Source of the DNA: Chitinophagales bacterium
GTDB taxonomy: Bacteria > Bacteroidota > Bacteroidia > Chitinophagales > JADIYW01
Reading direction: 5' to 3'
Assembly (NCBI GenBank): GCA_020636545.1
Contig: JACJXS010000016.1
Coordinates: 41,850 to 105,849, forward strand
Length of the DNA stretch: 64,000 nt
Part shown: positions 38,154 through 46,873 of the stretch, in pieces
Numbering within the stretch: the stretch's first letter is position 1
Layout: every line of letters begins with the position of its first letter
Notes under the pieces: model-generated
What the model was told of the DNA's origin: nothing
Databases searched by the model: none
What the model saw: the letters and a program-made list of their open reading frames with translations, nothing else
Program-made: the position numbers and the translations under genes

Positions 38154-39449
38154 ATGAATTATTTAAACATTTTTTTATTTACAGCATTTTCCTTATTAGG
38201 GTCTGTTTTAAAAGCTGATGATTGTAATAATGGTCGCTATCAGAAGCCTGTTTTTTCAAGAGTTCAGGTTATTAATAATATTTATTATGCGACTAAAATA
38301 CAAAGCGATAATAAACCGATTCATTTAAGATATGATATATATCAACCTGCAGGAGATACGCTTTCAGAAAGACCAATTATGTTACTTATTCATGGTGGTG
38401 CATATTTGAAATTATTAGACCAAAGTAGTCCAGATATTGTTCTAATGTGTAATTATTTTGCAAAATTGGGCTATGTTGCAGTGTCTATAAATTACAGACA
38501 GGAACCCAATCCACTTTCTTTATTATCTGGCGAAAAAATGGTAAAAGCTGTTGGTCGTGCATTAATAGATACAAAAGAAGCTGTGGATCATTTAATGCTA
38601 ACTTATCAAAATGGAAATCCTTATAGAATAGATACTTCTAGGGCATTCATCGGCGGCGTTTCTGCTGGTGGCGTGTCTTCCTTGTTTATTACATTTTTAG
38701 ATAGCCTTTCTATGTTGCCACCTCAATTTCAAGAATGGATTATTGAGTCTAATGGAATTGAAGCAGATTCAATTTTAAAACATAAATTTGATTTAGTAAA
38801 ACCAAAAGCTGCAATTTCTATTTCAGGTGCAATTTCAGATTTAAGTTGGATTCGAAATGTTGGGATTGATTTATTTTTGAATCACGGTTCAGCAGATGAG
38901 TTAGTGCCTTATAGAACGGGAAAACCTTTTGGGCTACCAGATTTACCAACTTTGAGTGGAGGAAAAGATATTTATCCTTTGGCAGTTCAAGCAGGTATAA
39001 GGACTTTTTTTGAAGATTGGGAAGGACGAGGTCATGTTCCTTTTATGAATTTAGATTTTGGAAGTATCATCACTTTACAATTGATTAATCAACCTATATT
39101 GGATTCTACTTTGCATAATATTACAAGATTTATTTATCCATTATTAGGTTGTGAAGAAGATAAAGCAACAAGTATCAGACAAAATAAAATTGCAGATTTA
39201 AAATTATTTCCCAATCCAAGTAATGGTATATTTAATATTGATATGCCAAAGAGAAATAATAATAATGAAGGTTATTTACAATTGTTTGATTTGAATGGTA
39301 AATTGTATGTAGAACGAAAAATTAATCCTCAAGAATCTGTTTTGCATTTCGATGAAAATTTATCAAGTGGTCAGTATTTTATAAAATTGTCTTTCAAGGA
39401 AAAAAATATAATAGATTATTATACCGCAAGTTTTTCGGTTGTTAAATAG
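38154..39449 (+). CDS. secreted alpha/beta hydrolase with T9SS C-terminal sorting domain
   Basis: A signal peptide (hydrophobic about residues 3-18 from the ATG at 38154, preferred over a TTG at 38112) is followed by a carboxylesterase-like alpha/beta hydrolase. The oxyanion-hole motif is LIHGGAYL and the nucleophile elbow GVSAGG; a late GHVPF histidine fits the triad. The last 85 residues are a type A T9SS sorting domain (LKLFPNPSNGIFNI, LQLFDLNGKL, LSSGQYFIKL), which directs export by the secretion system that includes PorT. Substrate is unknown. It ends tail to tail with the Sco gene. Confidence 0.88.
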   Translation: MNYLNIFLFTAFSLLGSVLKADDCNNGRYQKPVFSRVQVINNIYYATKIQSDNKPIHLRYDIYQPAGDTLSERPIMLLIHGGAYLKLLDQSSPDIVLMCNYFAKLGYVAVSINYRQEPNPLSLLSGEKMVKAVGRALIDTKEAVDHLMLTYQNGNPYRIDTSRAFIGGVSAGGVSSLFITFLDSLSMLPPQFQEWIIESNGIEADSILKHKFDLVKPKAAISISGAISDLSWIRNVGIDLFLNHGSADELVPYRTGKPFGLPDLPTLSGGKDIYPLAVQAGIRTFFEDWEGRGHVPFMNLDFGSIITLQLINQPILDSTLHNITRFIYPLLGCEEDKATSIRQNKIADLKLFPNPSNGIFNIDMPKRNNNNEGYLQLFDLNGKLYVERKINPQESVLHFDENLSSGQYFIKLSFKEKNIIDYYTASFSVVK

Positions 39450-40208
39450 TTACTTTACAAGTGTTTTTCTTTGCTTTTTACCTAACTTAATTAAGCTTAG
39501 TACAATAATGAATGTAATTAAAGCTGGTGCTAACATCACTAATAAACCGATAGAGAGTTCACTTTTTCCAGTTGTTGGATTGTAAGTAAAACATGAAAAT
39601 AGCATATTTTTTCTTGGCAATGGATAGGATACAATAAACTCATTATTTATCTCTTTTAACATTGCTTGTAATTCATTTGAGCCTCTTATGCCAATAATTT
39701 TTTTGGTGATATAACCATTGGTATTTAAACCAACTAATAATGCATTATGGTCAAATTGTTGTATAGTACTATCCCATTTTGGATTGAAATTTACAGATTC
39801 TATTAATGGCTTAATTTGCTTTGTGGTTACAAAAATCCAACGAGCATCATTTTGTAAGTCAAATTGTTGAGCGTACCGTTCCATATCACTCAGCCTATCA
39901 GCAGCATCAAAACTTACGACTAAAACTCTAAAATCTTTCTTGATATCTAGTTGCTGAATTTGCTCTGATAAATTACTGATGAGTGGATTACAAATACCAT
40001 AGCATCTTGTATAAATAAGCACAAGGATGGTTGGCGAAGTTTCATATATTGTAGATAATTTTTGATTCCCTTGTTCAGTTTCAATCGTTACATTAGATAT
40101 TACTTTATAAATATCTTTTTCCTCATCATAATTGTAATTACTTTCTTGAGCAAATGATATATAATTACTCAATAAGACTATCGTGCAGATGAAAATACTT
40201 TTATACAT
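39450..40208 (-). CDS. SCO1/SenC family copper chaperone
   Basis: Thioredoxin-fold protein that delivers copper to the CuA site of oxidase subunit II. The copper ligands are visible: CYGIC (CxxxC) and the later histidine in QFDHNALLVGL. A signal peptide (about residues 2-20) and a C-terminal transmembrane helix with basic tail flank the domain, an uncommon arrangement. The ATG at 40208 is chosen; the frame is open to 40235. The start overlaps the end of the oxidase subunit I gene by 31 bp, so the three genes form one operon. Confidence 0.88.
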   Translation of the reverse strand: MYKSIFICTIVLLSNYISFAQESNYNYDEEKDIYKVISNVTIETEQGNQKLSTIYETSPTILVLIYTRCYGICNPLISNLSEQIQQLDIKKDFRVLVVSFDAADRLSDMERYAQQFDLQNDARWIFVTTKQIKPLIESVNFNPKWDSTIQQFDHNALLVGLNTNGYITKKIIGIRGSNELQAMLKEINNEFIVSYPLPRKNMLFSCFTYNPTTGKSELSIGLLVMLAPALITFIIVLSLIKLGKKQRKTLVK

Positions 40209-41623
40209 TTTTTCATTAAATCTATAAATATCCATAAAATTGCTAATAGATAAACACTTGCAAAAGCTCCACCAAGAGTTGCTAATATGTCTCCTAAGTT
40301 TAATTCCTTTGGATAAACAGAATATCGTCGTGGAATAGAATTAGCTCCACCTATATAAAACATAATTACAAATCCAAATCCACCAATAATTAATAATGCT
40401 AATAGTAGTTTATTGAATTTGCTATAGTCTTTAGAATCTACAAATTCATTACCAACCCAAAAAAAGAATGCTAGACTAAACAGTACATTGCCCATTGCGT
40501 TATATGTATGAAAGTGTGCAGGTACCCATAATGTATTGTGCAAAACTATATTGTTTGATATGGTTGCATCAATTAACGCACCAATACCTCCGATAATCCA
40601 ACCCGTTACACCAAGGAAAAATAAACCATTAACAATATTCCATTTTATTTTATTTCCAAAAACAAGAAATATGACACTTAATACAGTAACAACTGCCGAT
40701 GGAATACTTGCTAGATAAGATGCCATTTGTCCAATAATTTGAAAACTAATTGGCTGTACAAAATCCATATATAAATGATGGAAAAATGCAGTCAAAATAA
40801 AGAATAATGATAGTTGCCAACCTAGAGCTACATACCAAGTAGTTTTAAACTTTGGTCGTCCACTAACTTCAGGCATAATCTCATATAAAGTAGCCAATCC
40901 TAAGTATAAAGCTTCGTTCGCAATGGTATGACCAAAGAAATAGGTTAGGTTTTTTACGAGCAAAGGATCATTCACAAATCCGCCGTTTGAATAATATTCA
41001 GCAAAAAGTAATGCCATTAAAATAGCAGCTGTTACCAAACATATTATGATTCCAATTAAGGAGACAAATGAAATTAGTATAAATGGAGGTGTTTCTTTAG
41101 CTGGAGTTTTAGTTCTTGATAAATGCTGAAATGCTAGGGATTCAGAAAGACTATAATTTCTTAAAATTTGTGCAACCATACCAATTGCCCATACCAACCA
41201 AACGACTGCTAAAAGCGTCAATCCCCATAAAAATAAAGGTGTTCCCCATTTTGCCCAAGCTACTCGGAATGGTAATGGATATAGAAAAGTCCATCCAGCA
41301 TGGAATTTTCCTATTAAGGTTGATGCCCAAATCATCAATACGCCAACAACTGTAAAAGCATAGGCGAAGACATTCAATTTTACTGATGTTTTTACATATC
41401 TAGACAGTAAATAATTTACAGCCATCATTCCAGCACATGACCATATACCAATCATCGTTACGCCGTGAACTGTCATAATAGAATAGAAGGTATCAGGATT
41501 CAAATTTATATCTCTTCCTTGGTTAAATCGCATTGTAATTCCAAACGATATAGCAATGATAAATAATACTAAAATTGTAATAATCCAAGCGGAGGTTGTT
41601 TTTTTTAATGATAATGTTGTCAT
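40178..41623 (-). CDS. heme-copper oxidase subunit I (B-type-like; possible NO reductase)
   Basis: Twelve-helix catalytic subunit, 481 residues. Low-spin heme histidine is in MTVHGVTM; the active-site heme and second low-spin histidines are in LHNTLWVPAHFHTY; CuB ligands are FGHTIAN (helix VI) and FFHHLY (helix VII). Where oxidases have GHPxVY, with the tyrosine that crosslinks to the histidine, this protein has GHTIAN, so that tyrosine is missing. It could be an oxidase with a relocated tyrosine or a CuA-type nitric oxide reductase. The CuA-bearing subunit II gene is 7 bp upstream. Confidence 0.85.
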   Translation of the reverse strand: MTTLSLKKTTSAWIITILVLFIIAISFGITMRFNQGRDINLNPDTFYSIMTVHGVTMIGIWSCAGMMAVNYLLSRYVKTSVKLNVFAYAFTVVGVLMIWASTLIGKFHAGWTFLYPLPFRVAWAKWGTPLFLWGLTLLAVVWLVWAIGMVAQILRNYSLSESLAFQHLSRTKTPAKETPPFILISFVSLIGIIICLVTAAILMALLFAEYYSNGGFVNDPLLVKNLTYFFGHTIANEALYLGLATLYEIMPEVSGRPKFKTTWYVALGWQLSLFFILTAFFHHLYMDFVQPISFQIIGQMASYLASIPSAVVTVLSVIFLVFGNKIKWNIVNGLFFLGVTGWIIGGIGALIDATISNNIVLHNTLWVPAHFHTYNAMGNVLFSLAFFFWVGNEFVDSKDYSKFNKLLLALLIIGGFGFVIMFYIGGANSIPRRYSVYPKELNLGDILATLGGAFASVYLLAILWIFIDLMKKCIKVFSSAR

Positions 41624-41630
41624 GGCTTTT

Positions 41631-42185
41631 TTATTTAACGACGAATGATGATTGCATTAGTTGGTGTCCAGCACCGCAATATTCTAAACAAAATATTTTA
41701 TAGTTGCCAGGTTCTTTAAATTTCCAACGAAGTTTGTTGACATAGCCAGGCATAGCTTGTGTTTGTGTTACCAATTCAGAGCGTTCATTATAAATTGCAA
41801 ATCCATGATTCACATCAAAACTTGTAACCCTAAATTCTACGGTTTTATTTACTGGAACTTCAATTTTTTCCATTTTTGGAACATTAGGTTCGATAGGTTC
41901 GTTAGCCAACATAAAGAAAAACTGTCTGGCTGCAACATAAACAACCTGATTGGGTGTTTCATCTGTAAAAATATAATAAGGAGATTTGGGTAAAGTAACT
42001 GAAAAAATAACGGCTAGAATAAAAAACCAAATAAATAGAAATATACCTCGTTTTTTTATAGGATCTTTTACAGATTCTTTGTTGGTTGTTGTTGGTTGCG
42101 ATGACCTAAAAACATAGTATGCTATTAATGCTATGACAGATGCAGAGCTAAAAAATAATATCAATACGAATAATTGTACTTTCAT
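41631..42185 (-). CDS. cytochrome c oxidase subunit II (CuA)
   Basis: 184-residue short subunit II with two N-terminal hydrophobic segments (about residues 5-26 and 47-66) and a cupredoxin domain. The CuA ligands are complete: histidine in VNHGFAIY and the FCLEYCGAGHQLM loop (two Cys, Glu, His, Met). So it accepts electrons from cytochrome c or a similar donor. First gene of the subunit II - subunit I - Sco operon. Confidence 0.9.
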   Translation of the reverse strand: MKVQLFVLILFFSSASVIALIAYYVFRSSQPTTTNKESVKDPIKKRGIFLFIWFFILAVIFSVTLPKSPYYIFTDETPNQVVYVAARQFFFMLANEPIEPNVPKMEKIEVPVNKTVEFRVTSFDVNHGFAIYNERSELVTQTQAMPGYVNKLRWKFKEPGNYKIFCLEYCGAGHQLMQSSFVVK

Positions 42186-42649
42186 ACTTCAAAAATTATA
42201 GTAGAGTTAATAAAAATCAAACTAAAATATTGTCGTTTCCGGCAAAGAACTTCTTGTTTTCTTAGACAAATATAATAATAATCAGATAAAAAGATATAAA
42301 TATCCTATTTTAATAAAAATTTAATAAATTTCTTATAATTATGGTCATATTTGCGTTAATATGAATTTTGGAATTGGTAAAATAGTGTAACGTACTTAAA
42401 AGTTGTTGGTGGAAATTTAAAGTTTAGAAGAAAATTTTTCCCTACCAATTCGAAGAAGATGAAATTTTGTAATTCCTACAAAATAGCGTAGATAAATGCT
42501 ACTAAACCACCTATTAGAAAACTTAAATTGTGTCGCTGAATGAGATGCTGAGTTTGTCGAAGTACTATCTCGCTTTAAGTGAGATAAAAAACACTGAGCA
42601 TTGGCTCAGAGCTTTACTTTTTAGGGCCTTCTTCTATTCGTCATAATGT
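42186..42649. other. 464-bp intergenic region bordering the cassette array
   Basis: No gene seen. It holds two small hairpins: TATCTCGC/GTGAGATA near 42566-42586 and CTGAGC/GCTCAG at 42594-42609. Next to them lies CTGAGTTTGTCGAAGTA (about 42549-42565), a motif that I recall as common in intergenic regions of this phylum. It separates the core oxidase operon from the accessory cassette array starting near 42649. Confidence 0.6.
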
Positions 42650-42865
42650 TTAGCTGTCGTTTTTATTTTTTTGCTTTAGTTGTTTTAAATATTTGGTTAC
42701 GTTTCCGTTCCAATAACACTTTATGCATCTGTTTTCTTTAAAAATGTGATTGCAATTTTGATAACCATATAAAATATGAGAACATTCAGGACAAAGGTTT
42801 AACATTTTGGATGAATTAGCGAAATATTCACTTTCACATTCGTCACATTTTTTAATTTCTGTCAT
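42650..42865 (-). CDS. small double zinc-binding protein
   Basis: 71-residue cytosolic protein (ATG at 42865; a TTG one codon upstream is less likely). Two candidate zinc sites are visible: Cys7/Cys10/Cys25/Cys28, a classic zinc ribbon, and Cys38/His40/Cys47/Cys50. A lysine-rich tail follows. I do not recognise a named family. The start overlaps the preceding gene by 14 bp, and the stop codon lies inside the cassette-end core at 42649-42658. Confidence 0.7.
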   Translation of the reverse strand: MTEIKKCDECESEYFANSSKMLNLCPECSHILYGYQNCNHIFKENRCIKCYWNGNVTKYLKQLKQKNKNDS

Positions 42866-43355
42866 CAAATGGATTTTGATTAAATGAAATTCCGTCTCTT
42901 TCGTCTAAAGTCAAGATTTGAGATTCGGTCAATATAGGTTTTTGTCTTACAATTTGCTTAAATCCGGTTGACTTAAAAGTTATTTTTCCCTCTTGTAATT
43001 CTATTGCCCATTCATAAATCCATTTATTGGTCTCTTGCTCAGTTTTGTCAACTAAGTATAAGTCTGCAACTTCTAACATATCAGTCATTCCTCCACATCT
43101 GTCAATGTCAATAGTCAATGCAAAAGTATCTTCAAATTTTAGTGTACAAGGCGAAACCCAAAATGAGAAATTTTGTTTAGGTGGAGTAGGGTGTACCCAT
43201 TTGAAAATATAATCTATATCGAAAATTAAGTTTGTTGTAAAGTTGTCTGTATTGTCGTTATGAAAGATTAAACCATAAATATTACAATCGTGCCAACCCA
43301 TTTGTTCAAAATCTTTTTCAGTCCTAATGCTTTTTTCAAGTTGGTATTCTTTCAT
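42852..43355 (-). CDS. hypothetical protein, cassette cargo
   Basis: 167-residue soluble protein of unknown function. It contains an aromatic-rich region (MGWHDCNIYGLIFHND, then FKWVHPTPP, then FSFWVSPCTLKFED) that suggests a compact beta fold, without signal peptide or membrane segment. It is the first of a two-gene cassette and overlaps the small zinc protein gene, so the two products probably work together. The pattern WHD...FW..P resembles uncharacterised cassette proteins, but I cannot name a domain. Confidence 0.65.
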   Translation of the reverse strand: MKEYQLEKSIRTEKDFEQMGWHDCNIYGLIFHNDNTDNFTTNLIFDIDYIFKWVHPTPPKQNFSFWVSPCTLKFEDTFALTIDIDRCGGMTDMLEVADLYLVDKTEQETNKWIYEWAIELQEGKITFKSTGFKQIVRQKPILTESQILTLDERDGISFNQNPFDDRN

Positions 43356-43384
43356 TGTTTTTGTCGTGAATTTCGGGTTAAAAT

Positions 43385-43638
43385 GACAGCTAACGTGCCG
43401 GCGGCTTTGCGAAGTTTCAACTAGAGCTTTGCTCGAAGTTGAAATTTAGCAAAACCGCCTGATGTGCGACAGTCAGCGAAGCGACTGGAGTGCATCAGGC
43501 GGTGTAAGCCGCCGGCACGATGTGGCGAAAGGAGCGCAGCGGATTTCGCCACATCGTCCAGAGCATTGGCGGCATACGAAGACGGAACTTTCAATTTGCC
43601 GTGAACCCCGCCATTTCGCCAATGCTATGTTACAGGCA
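43385..43638. repeat. cassette site A: composite of three palindromes
   Basis: GC-rich relative to the flanks. Palindrome 1: GTGCCGGCGGCTT at 43395-43407 with its complement at 43506-43518, and an inner pair ACCGCCTGATG 43454-43464 with 43493-43503. Palindrome 2: CGATGTGGCGAAA at 43518-43530 with 43544-43556. Palindrome 3: AGCATTGGCG at 43562-43571 with 43617-43626. Left core GACAGCTAAC (43385-43394), right core GTTACAGGCA (43629-43638). It looks like fused remnants of several sites. Confidence 0.8.
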
Positions 43639-43674
43639 GTGTTTTCATTATTTTCGGTTAGTCAAATATGTGCA

Positions 43675-44406
43675 TTAAAATCTTTCTTTTGAATCGCCCA
43701 AATTCCAAACTTTTCCTTCAAGTTCAAATTCTATGAATATTCGTTTTGCATCTTCAACTGTCCATTTTGTCCATTCTGGGTTTAGATGATTGCCATACCA
43801 CTTTTTTGAGAAGTTCCAAATTTTCTCAACGGGTTGAATGTCGCCTTTTGGAATGTTGTGGCGTTTTGTCCAACTGTCTATTTGTTCTTCGTTTTCAAAC
43901 ACCAACATATTGCTACAAGTGTAAATCACATTGTCCCAAGCATTTTTCATTGGTATTGGAAAGTGAATGAAATAATTTTTTTCTTGTATTTGTCCGTTTA
44001 CAATATTGATTTCAACTTGTTTGGTTTCTGCCCCGATTGTTGTCGTTATTTTTACGTCTTCGTTAAGAAGTGCCGCAACTCCCAACGAACACCACGCACA
44101 ATTTCCCCACCATTGTCCGTTTTTTGTTTGCACATAAAAATTTGTCGGTGCTAACGAAAATGGGTGTATAACCCAAACTTTTGGTTCGTTTGGGTGCAAA
44201 ACTACTCCGTGATAGTCTTGCAGGTCGTGTAGTCCTTTAATTACTTGTTCTTTGTCTGCTTGAAAAATGTCCGAAAGGTCATCAACTGTCGGTGCGAAAC
44301 CATTGTCAATAATTCCTTTGATTATGTGATAATGGAGATTTGAATTTGTTACCATTCTGCTGTTTTTATCTATTTCTGTTGTCGGGTTGTCGGTCGGTTG
44401 CAACAT
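43675..44406 (-). CDS. MerB-like (alkylmercury lyase family) protein
   Basis: An N-terminal winged-helix-like part (about residues 25-85) is followed by a domain matching the organomercurial lyase fold: NCAWCSLG, then YTCSNMLVF. Cys106 and Cys164 line up with the two catalytic cysteines of MerB (Cys96, Cys159), but the catalytic Asp99 position is Gly109. Cys103 is extra. So the usual C-Hg protonolysis is doubtful; other metal or thiol chemistry is possible. No merA or merR nearby. The ATG at 44406 abuts the cassette core at 44407, so the gene starts at the cassette edge; an ATG at 44355 is an alternative. Confidence 0.78.
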   Translation of the reverse strand: MLQPTDNPTTEIDKNSRMVTNSNLHYHIIKGIIDNGFAPTVDDLSDIFQADKEQVIKGLHDLQDYHGVVLHPNEPKVWVIHPFSLAPTNFYVQTKNGQWWGNCAWCSLGVAALLNEDVKITTTIGAETKQVEINIVNGQIQEKNYFIHFPIPMKNAWDNVIYTCSNMLVFENEEQIDSWTKRHNIPKGDIQPVEKIWNFSKKWYGNHLNPEWTKWTVEDAKRIFIEFELEGKVWNLGDSKERF

Positions 44407-44545
44407 TGCCTGTAACGAGCTGGGTATTGCCGAAGGCGGGGATTTTTAGCACTAAAGTTCAATCGAAGAACGAAAGTTGAACTTTGCACAAATGTCCAAT
44501 CGAATCCGTTCAGCCCCGCTTTTGGCAATATCTTTGTTAGTGGCA
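44407..44545. repeat. cassette site B
   Basis: Left core TGCCTGTAAC 44407-44416, right core GTTAGTGGCA 44536-44545. Outer arms ATTGCCGAAGGCGGGG (44426-44441) with CCCCGCTTTTGGCAAT (44514-44529), 13 of 16 paired; inner arms AAAGTTCAA/TTGAACTTT. Closely related in sequence to site C. Confidence 0.8.
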
Positions 44546-44549
44546 GTTT

Positions 44550-45500
44550 TTATAATTGTTCAATTTTGAGATTATCCCACAAAAAAGGTTTTATGTACTG
44601 CCAATAATCACCTCCTAATTCTAACACAACCGTATGCGTCATATTGGGTTGAGCTACCGTTGTACAAGTGTTTCCTGAATTATTTATTGCCTGTTGTGTA
44701 GGGATTACATTGGCTGTCCATGTTGCACCTGTTGAGCTATCATTTTCTTTCGCATGAAATAATAATACAGGTGAGTCGAAAGCGTCGTAATGCAATGTGC
44801 CTTGTTGGCTCGCTGGGTCATCATTTATTAATGTTGCGCCCGTAGATATGGAACCATTCGTTTTACTTGAAAATCCTGGATGGTCGTTTGTACCAAATGC
44901 AGCGTCATATTCTACTGCATTAATAAGGGATAGTCCTCCACCAGCAGAACCGCCAAATACAGCAATTCTTGTGGTGTCTATAAAGTAGGTATCTGCATTT
45001 TTCTTTAAAAATCGAATAGCGTTTTGTATGTCTTCTAAAGCGCATTGTACCGCAAAAAGTCGCAATTGGGGACTTTGGTTTCCTCCGTTTTGCGTAAGTC
45101 TGTAATTTAAAGACACACAAATATATCCAGCTCGTGAGTAGGTATAAGCTTCATTTTGCCATGCCATTTTATCGCCTGATGAATAACCGCCTCCGTGAAT
45201 CATTACTAAAAGTGGTTGCTTTTTGCTACTGCTCGCATTTGGTGGTAAGTAGATGTCCATTTTAGCAGTTAGGTTGGGCTGTGAAATTTCTGATTGCTTC
45301 GTTTTTTCTGAAGTGTATTGCAGGTTCTGAAAATTAGGACGAGTGGTATAAGGGACTTCTAATATTTGTATATCCGTTTTTAAATATACTTGGCTTTCGT
45401 ACAATCCTACTGGGTCGGGTGTTTGAGTTGTGTCATCCTCTTTTCTACATCCAATGATTAGTGTAGAAAAGAATACTGTAGCTAAAATTAATCGTTTCAT
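44550..45500 (-). CDS. alpha/beta hydrolase lipoprotein (esterase/lipase)
   Basis: A lipoprotein signal ends at Cys18 (TLIIGC). The hydrolase domain has the HGGG oxyanion motif (MIHGGGYSSGD) and nucleophile GGSAGG, matching the hormone-sensitive lipase/BD-FAE type. The catalytic acid is less clear; the late MTHTVV histidine fits. Function is probably hydrolysis of small esters or polysaccharide acyl groups at the envelope. It is the only gene in its cassette, between sites B and C. Confidence 0.85.
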   Translation of the reverse strand: MKRLILATVFFSTLIIGCRKEDDTTQTPDPVGLYESQVYLKTDIQILEVPYTTRPNFQNLQYTSEKTKQSEISQPNLTAKMDIYLPPNASSSKKQPLLVMIHGGGYSSGDKMAWQNEAYTYSRAGYICVSLNYRLTQNGGNQSPQLRLFAVQCALEDIQNAIRFLKKNADTYFIDTTRIAVFGGSAGGGLSLINAVEYDAAFGTNDHPGFSSKTNGSISTGATLINDDPASQQGTLHYDAFDSPVLLFHAKENDSSTGATWTANVIPTQQAINNSGNTCTTVAQPNMTHTVVLELGGDYWQYIKPFLWDNLKIEQL

Positions 45501-45575
45501 AAAATACTTTTTTTAGTTTCAATTATTCGACTTATAAAATGTAAAAAGGTTTAACGGAATTGTCGAAATAAAATT

Positions 45576-45711
45576 ACCGCTAACGGTTCGGGTATTGCCG
45601 AAGGCGGGGATTTTTAGTACAAAAGTTCAATCGAAGAACCAAAGTTGAACCTTGCACAAATGTCCAATCGAAGCCGTTCAGCCCCGCTTTTGGCAATACC
45701 TTGTTAGCGGT
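45576..45711. repeat. cassette site C
   Basis: Terminal cores ACCGCTAAC (45576-45584) and GTTAGCGGT (45703-45711) are perfect complements here. Inside, GGTATTGCCGAAGGCGGGG faces CCCCGCTTTTGGCAATACC. Very similar to site B over its length. Confidence 0.8.
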
Positions 45712-45720
45712 TCGTTGTTT

Positions 45721-46791
45721 TTAGTTTATTACGGCATTTATTTTTGTCCAAAGTTCGTTGTCAAATCCTGAAACAGCAAAGTTTGGATTGTTCGGGTCAG
45801 AAGCTTCTCCCATTCTTACAATAACCAATTTTTTGCTCGGCACTACATAAATTCTTTGGTCTTTCGCACCCATTGCTGCATACATATCGGTCGGTGCATT
45901 AGGAACTAAGTAACCCTGAAAAACGGTTTGTGCGCCAGGAACCATATATTTTGATTTTCCGTTCAGCCACCAAAGGTAGCCGTAAGAAGGATTGATGTTT
46001 TGTGAAGAATTGATACTCTCGTTAAAGTAGGCTTCATTTATTATTTGTTCGTTGTTCCATTTGCCTTTATTTAATGCCAAAAGTCCGAACCTTGCCATAC
46101 TTCTTGTGTTGCTGTAATAAATAGTGTAAATCGTTCCGAAATTCCAATAACCATTCATTCCGATTTTGTTTTTCAGTTTTTCGTTAAAATAGGTTTCAAA
46201 ATCTTTGTTGCTGGCTTGTGTAACTATGTCGGTTAGTTTTTGAAAGACATTGCCATAAGCCCATCTTGTTCCTGCATCGGCAACATAAGTGAGGTTAGAT
46301 TTTACCACTAACTTTTTGGTGTCGTCAATTCCCGAAGTCATTGTCAGTAAGTTTCTAACCGTTATCAGGTTTTCTTTTTCCAGCGGCATACTTGTCCATT
46401 CTATTCCCAAATAATTTGATGCTTTATTGTTGATGTTTAATAAACCTTCTTGTTGGGCAATTCCGGTTGTGGCAGAAACCAAGGTTTTTCCGGCACTGTT
46501 CCATTCCCAGTCTGCGTTTGCAGTATGTCCGTTAAAATACTCTTCCATCACTATTCTTCCGTTTACAAGAATCATAAACGATTTGGTCCTTTTTTGGGCA
46601 AGAAAATCTTTTAAAGGTTGAATAGCATTTTGGTTCCAACCTAATTCCGAAACTGGTGTTGTTTCCCATTCAGAACTTGTATTTGCAGGAAAATACATTG
46701 GCGTGTCTGGGGTGGTCGGTGTCGGGTCGTCATCTTTGCTGCAACTTGTCAGTAACAGTAATGCAAATAATAATAAGTTCATATTTTTCAT
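45721..46791 (-). CDS. serine hydrolase, class C beta-lactamase family, lipoprotein
   Basis: Penicillin-binding-protein-like hydrolase. From the ATG at 46791 the product has 357 residues with a lipoprotein signal (LLLLTSC). The nucleophile motif SxxK is SAGK in WEWNSAGKTL, and the YxN motif is YGN in WAYGNV. The third KTG/HxG motif is not obvious; a C-terminal segment around VVPSKKLVIVRMG fits the family end. These proteins are mostly esterases or peptidases, and beta-lactam resistance should not be assumed. Cargo of the cassette between C and D. Confidence 0.85.
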   Translation of the reverse strand: MKNMNLLLFALLLLTSCSKDDDPTPTTPDTPMYFPANTSSEWETTPVSELGWNQNAIQPLKDFLAQKRTKSFMILVNGRIVMEEYFNGHTANADWEWNSAGKTLVSATTGIAQQEGLLNINNKASNYLGIEWTSMPLEKENLITVRNLLTMTSGIDDTKKLVVKSNLTYVADAGTRWAYGNVFQKLTDIVTQASNKDFETYFNEKLKNKIGMNGYWNFGTIYTIYYSNTRSMARFGLLALNKGKWNNEQIINEAYFNESINSSQNINPSYGYLWWLNGKSKYMVPGAQTVFQGYLVPNAPTDMYAAMGAKDQRIYVVPSKKLVIVRMGEASDPNNPNFAVSGFDNELWTKINAVIN

Positions 46792-46873
46792 AATTTTTAA
46801 AATTAGTTTGATGTTAGACTGTTGCATTGCCAAAAAGTTAAATCGTATTATGCCTGAGTGTCGTTATACAATG

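Noticed and set aside
42186..42649. Insertion sequence remnant between the oxidase operon and the array
   Set aside because: No transposase fragment or terminal inverted repeats could be seen; only small hairpins.
43462..43692. Plus-strand ORF across site A
   Set aside because: It lies in palindromic, GC-rich site sequence and has no protein-like features.
45721..46791. Antibiotic-resistance beta-lactamase
   Set aside because: It has SxxK and YxN but lies among general hydrolases, and the third motif is unclear; the family is mostly esterases and peptidases.
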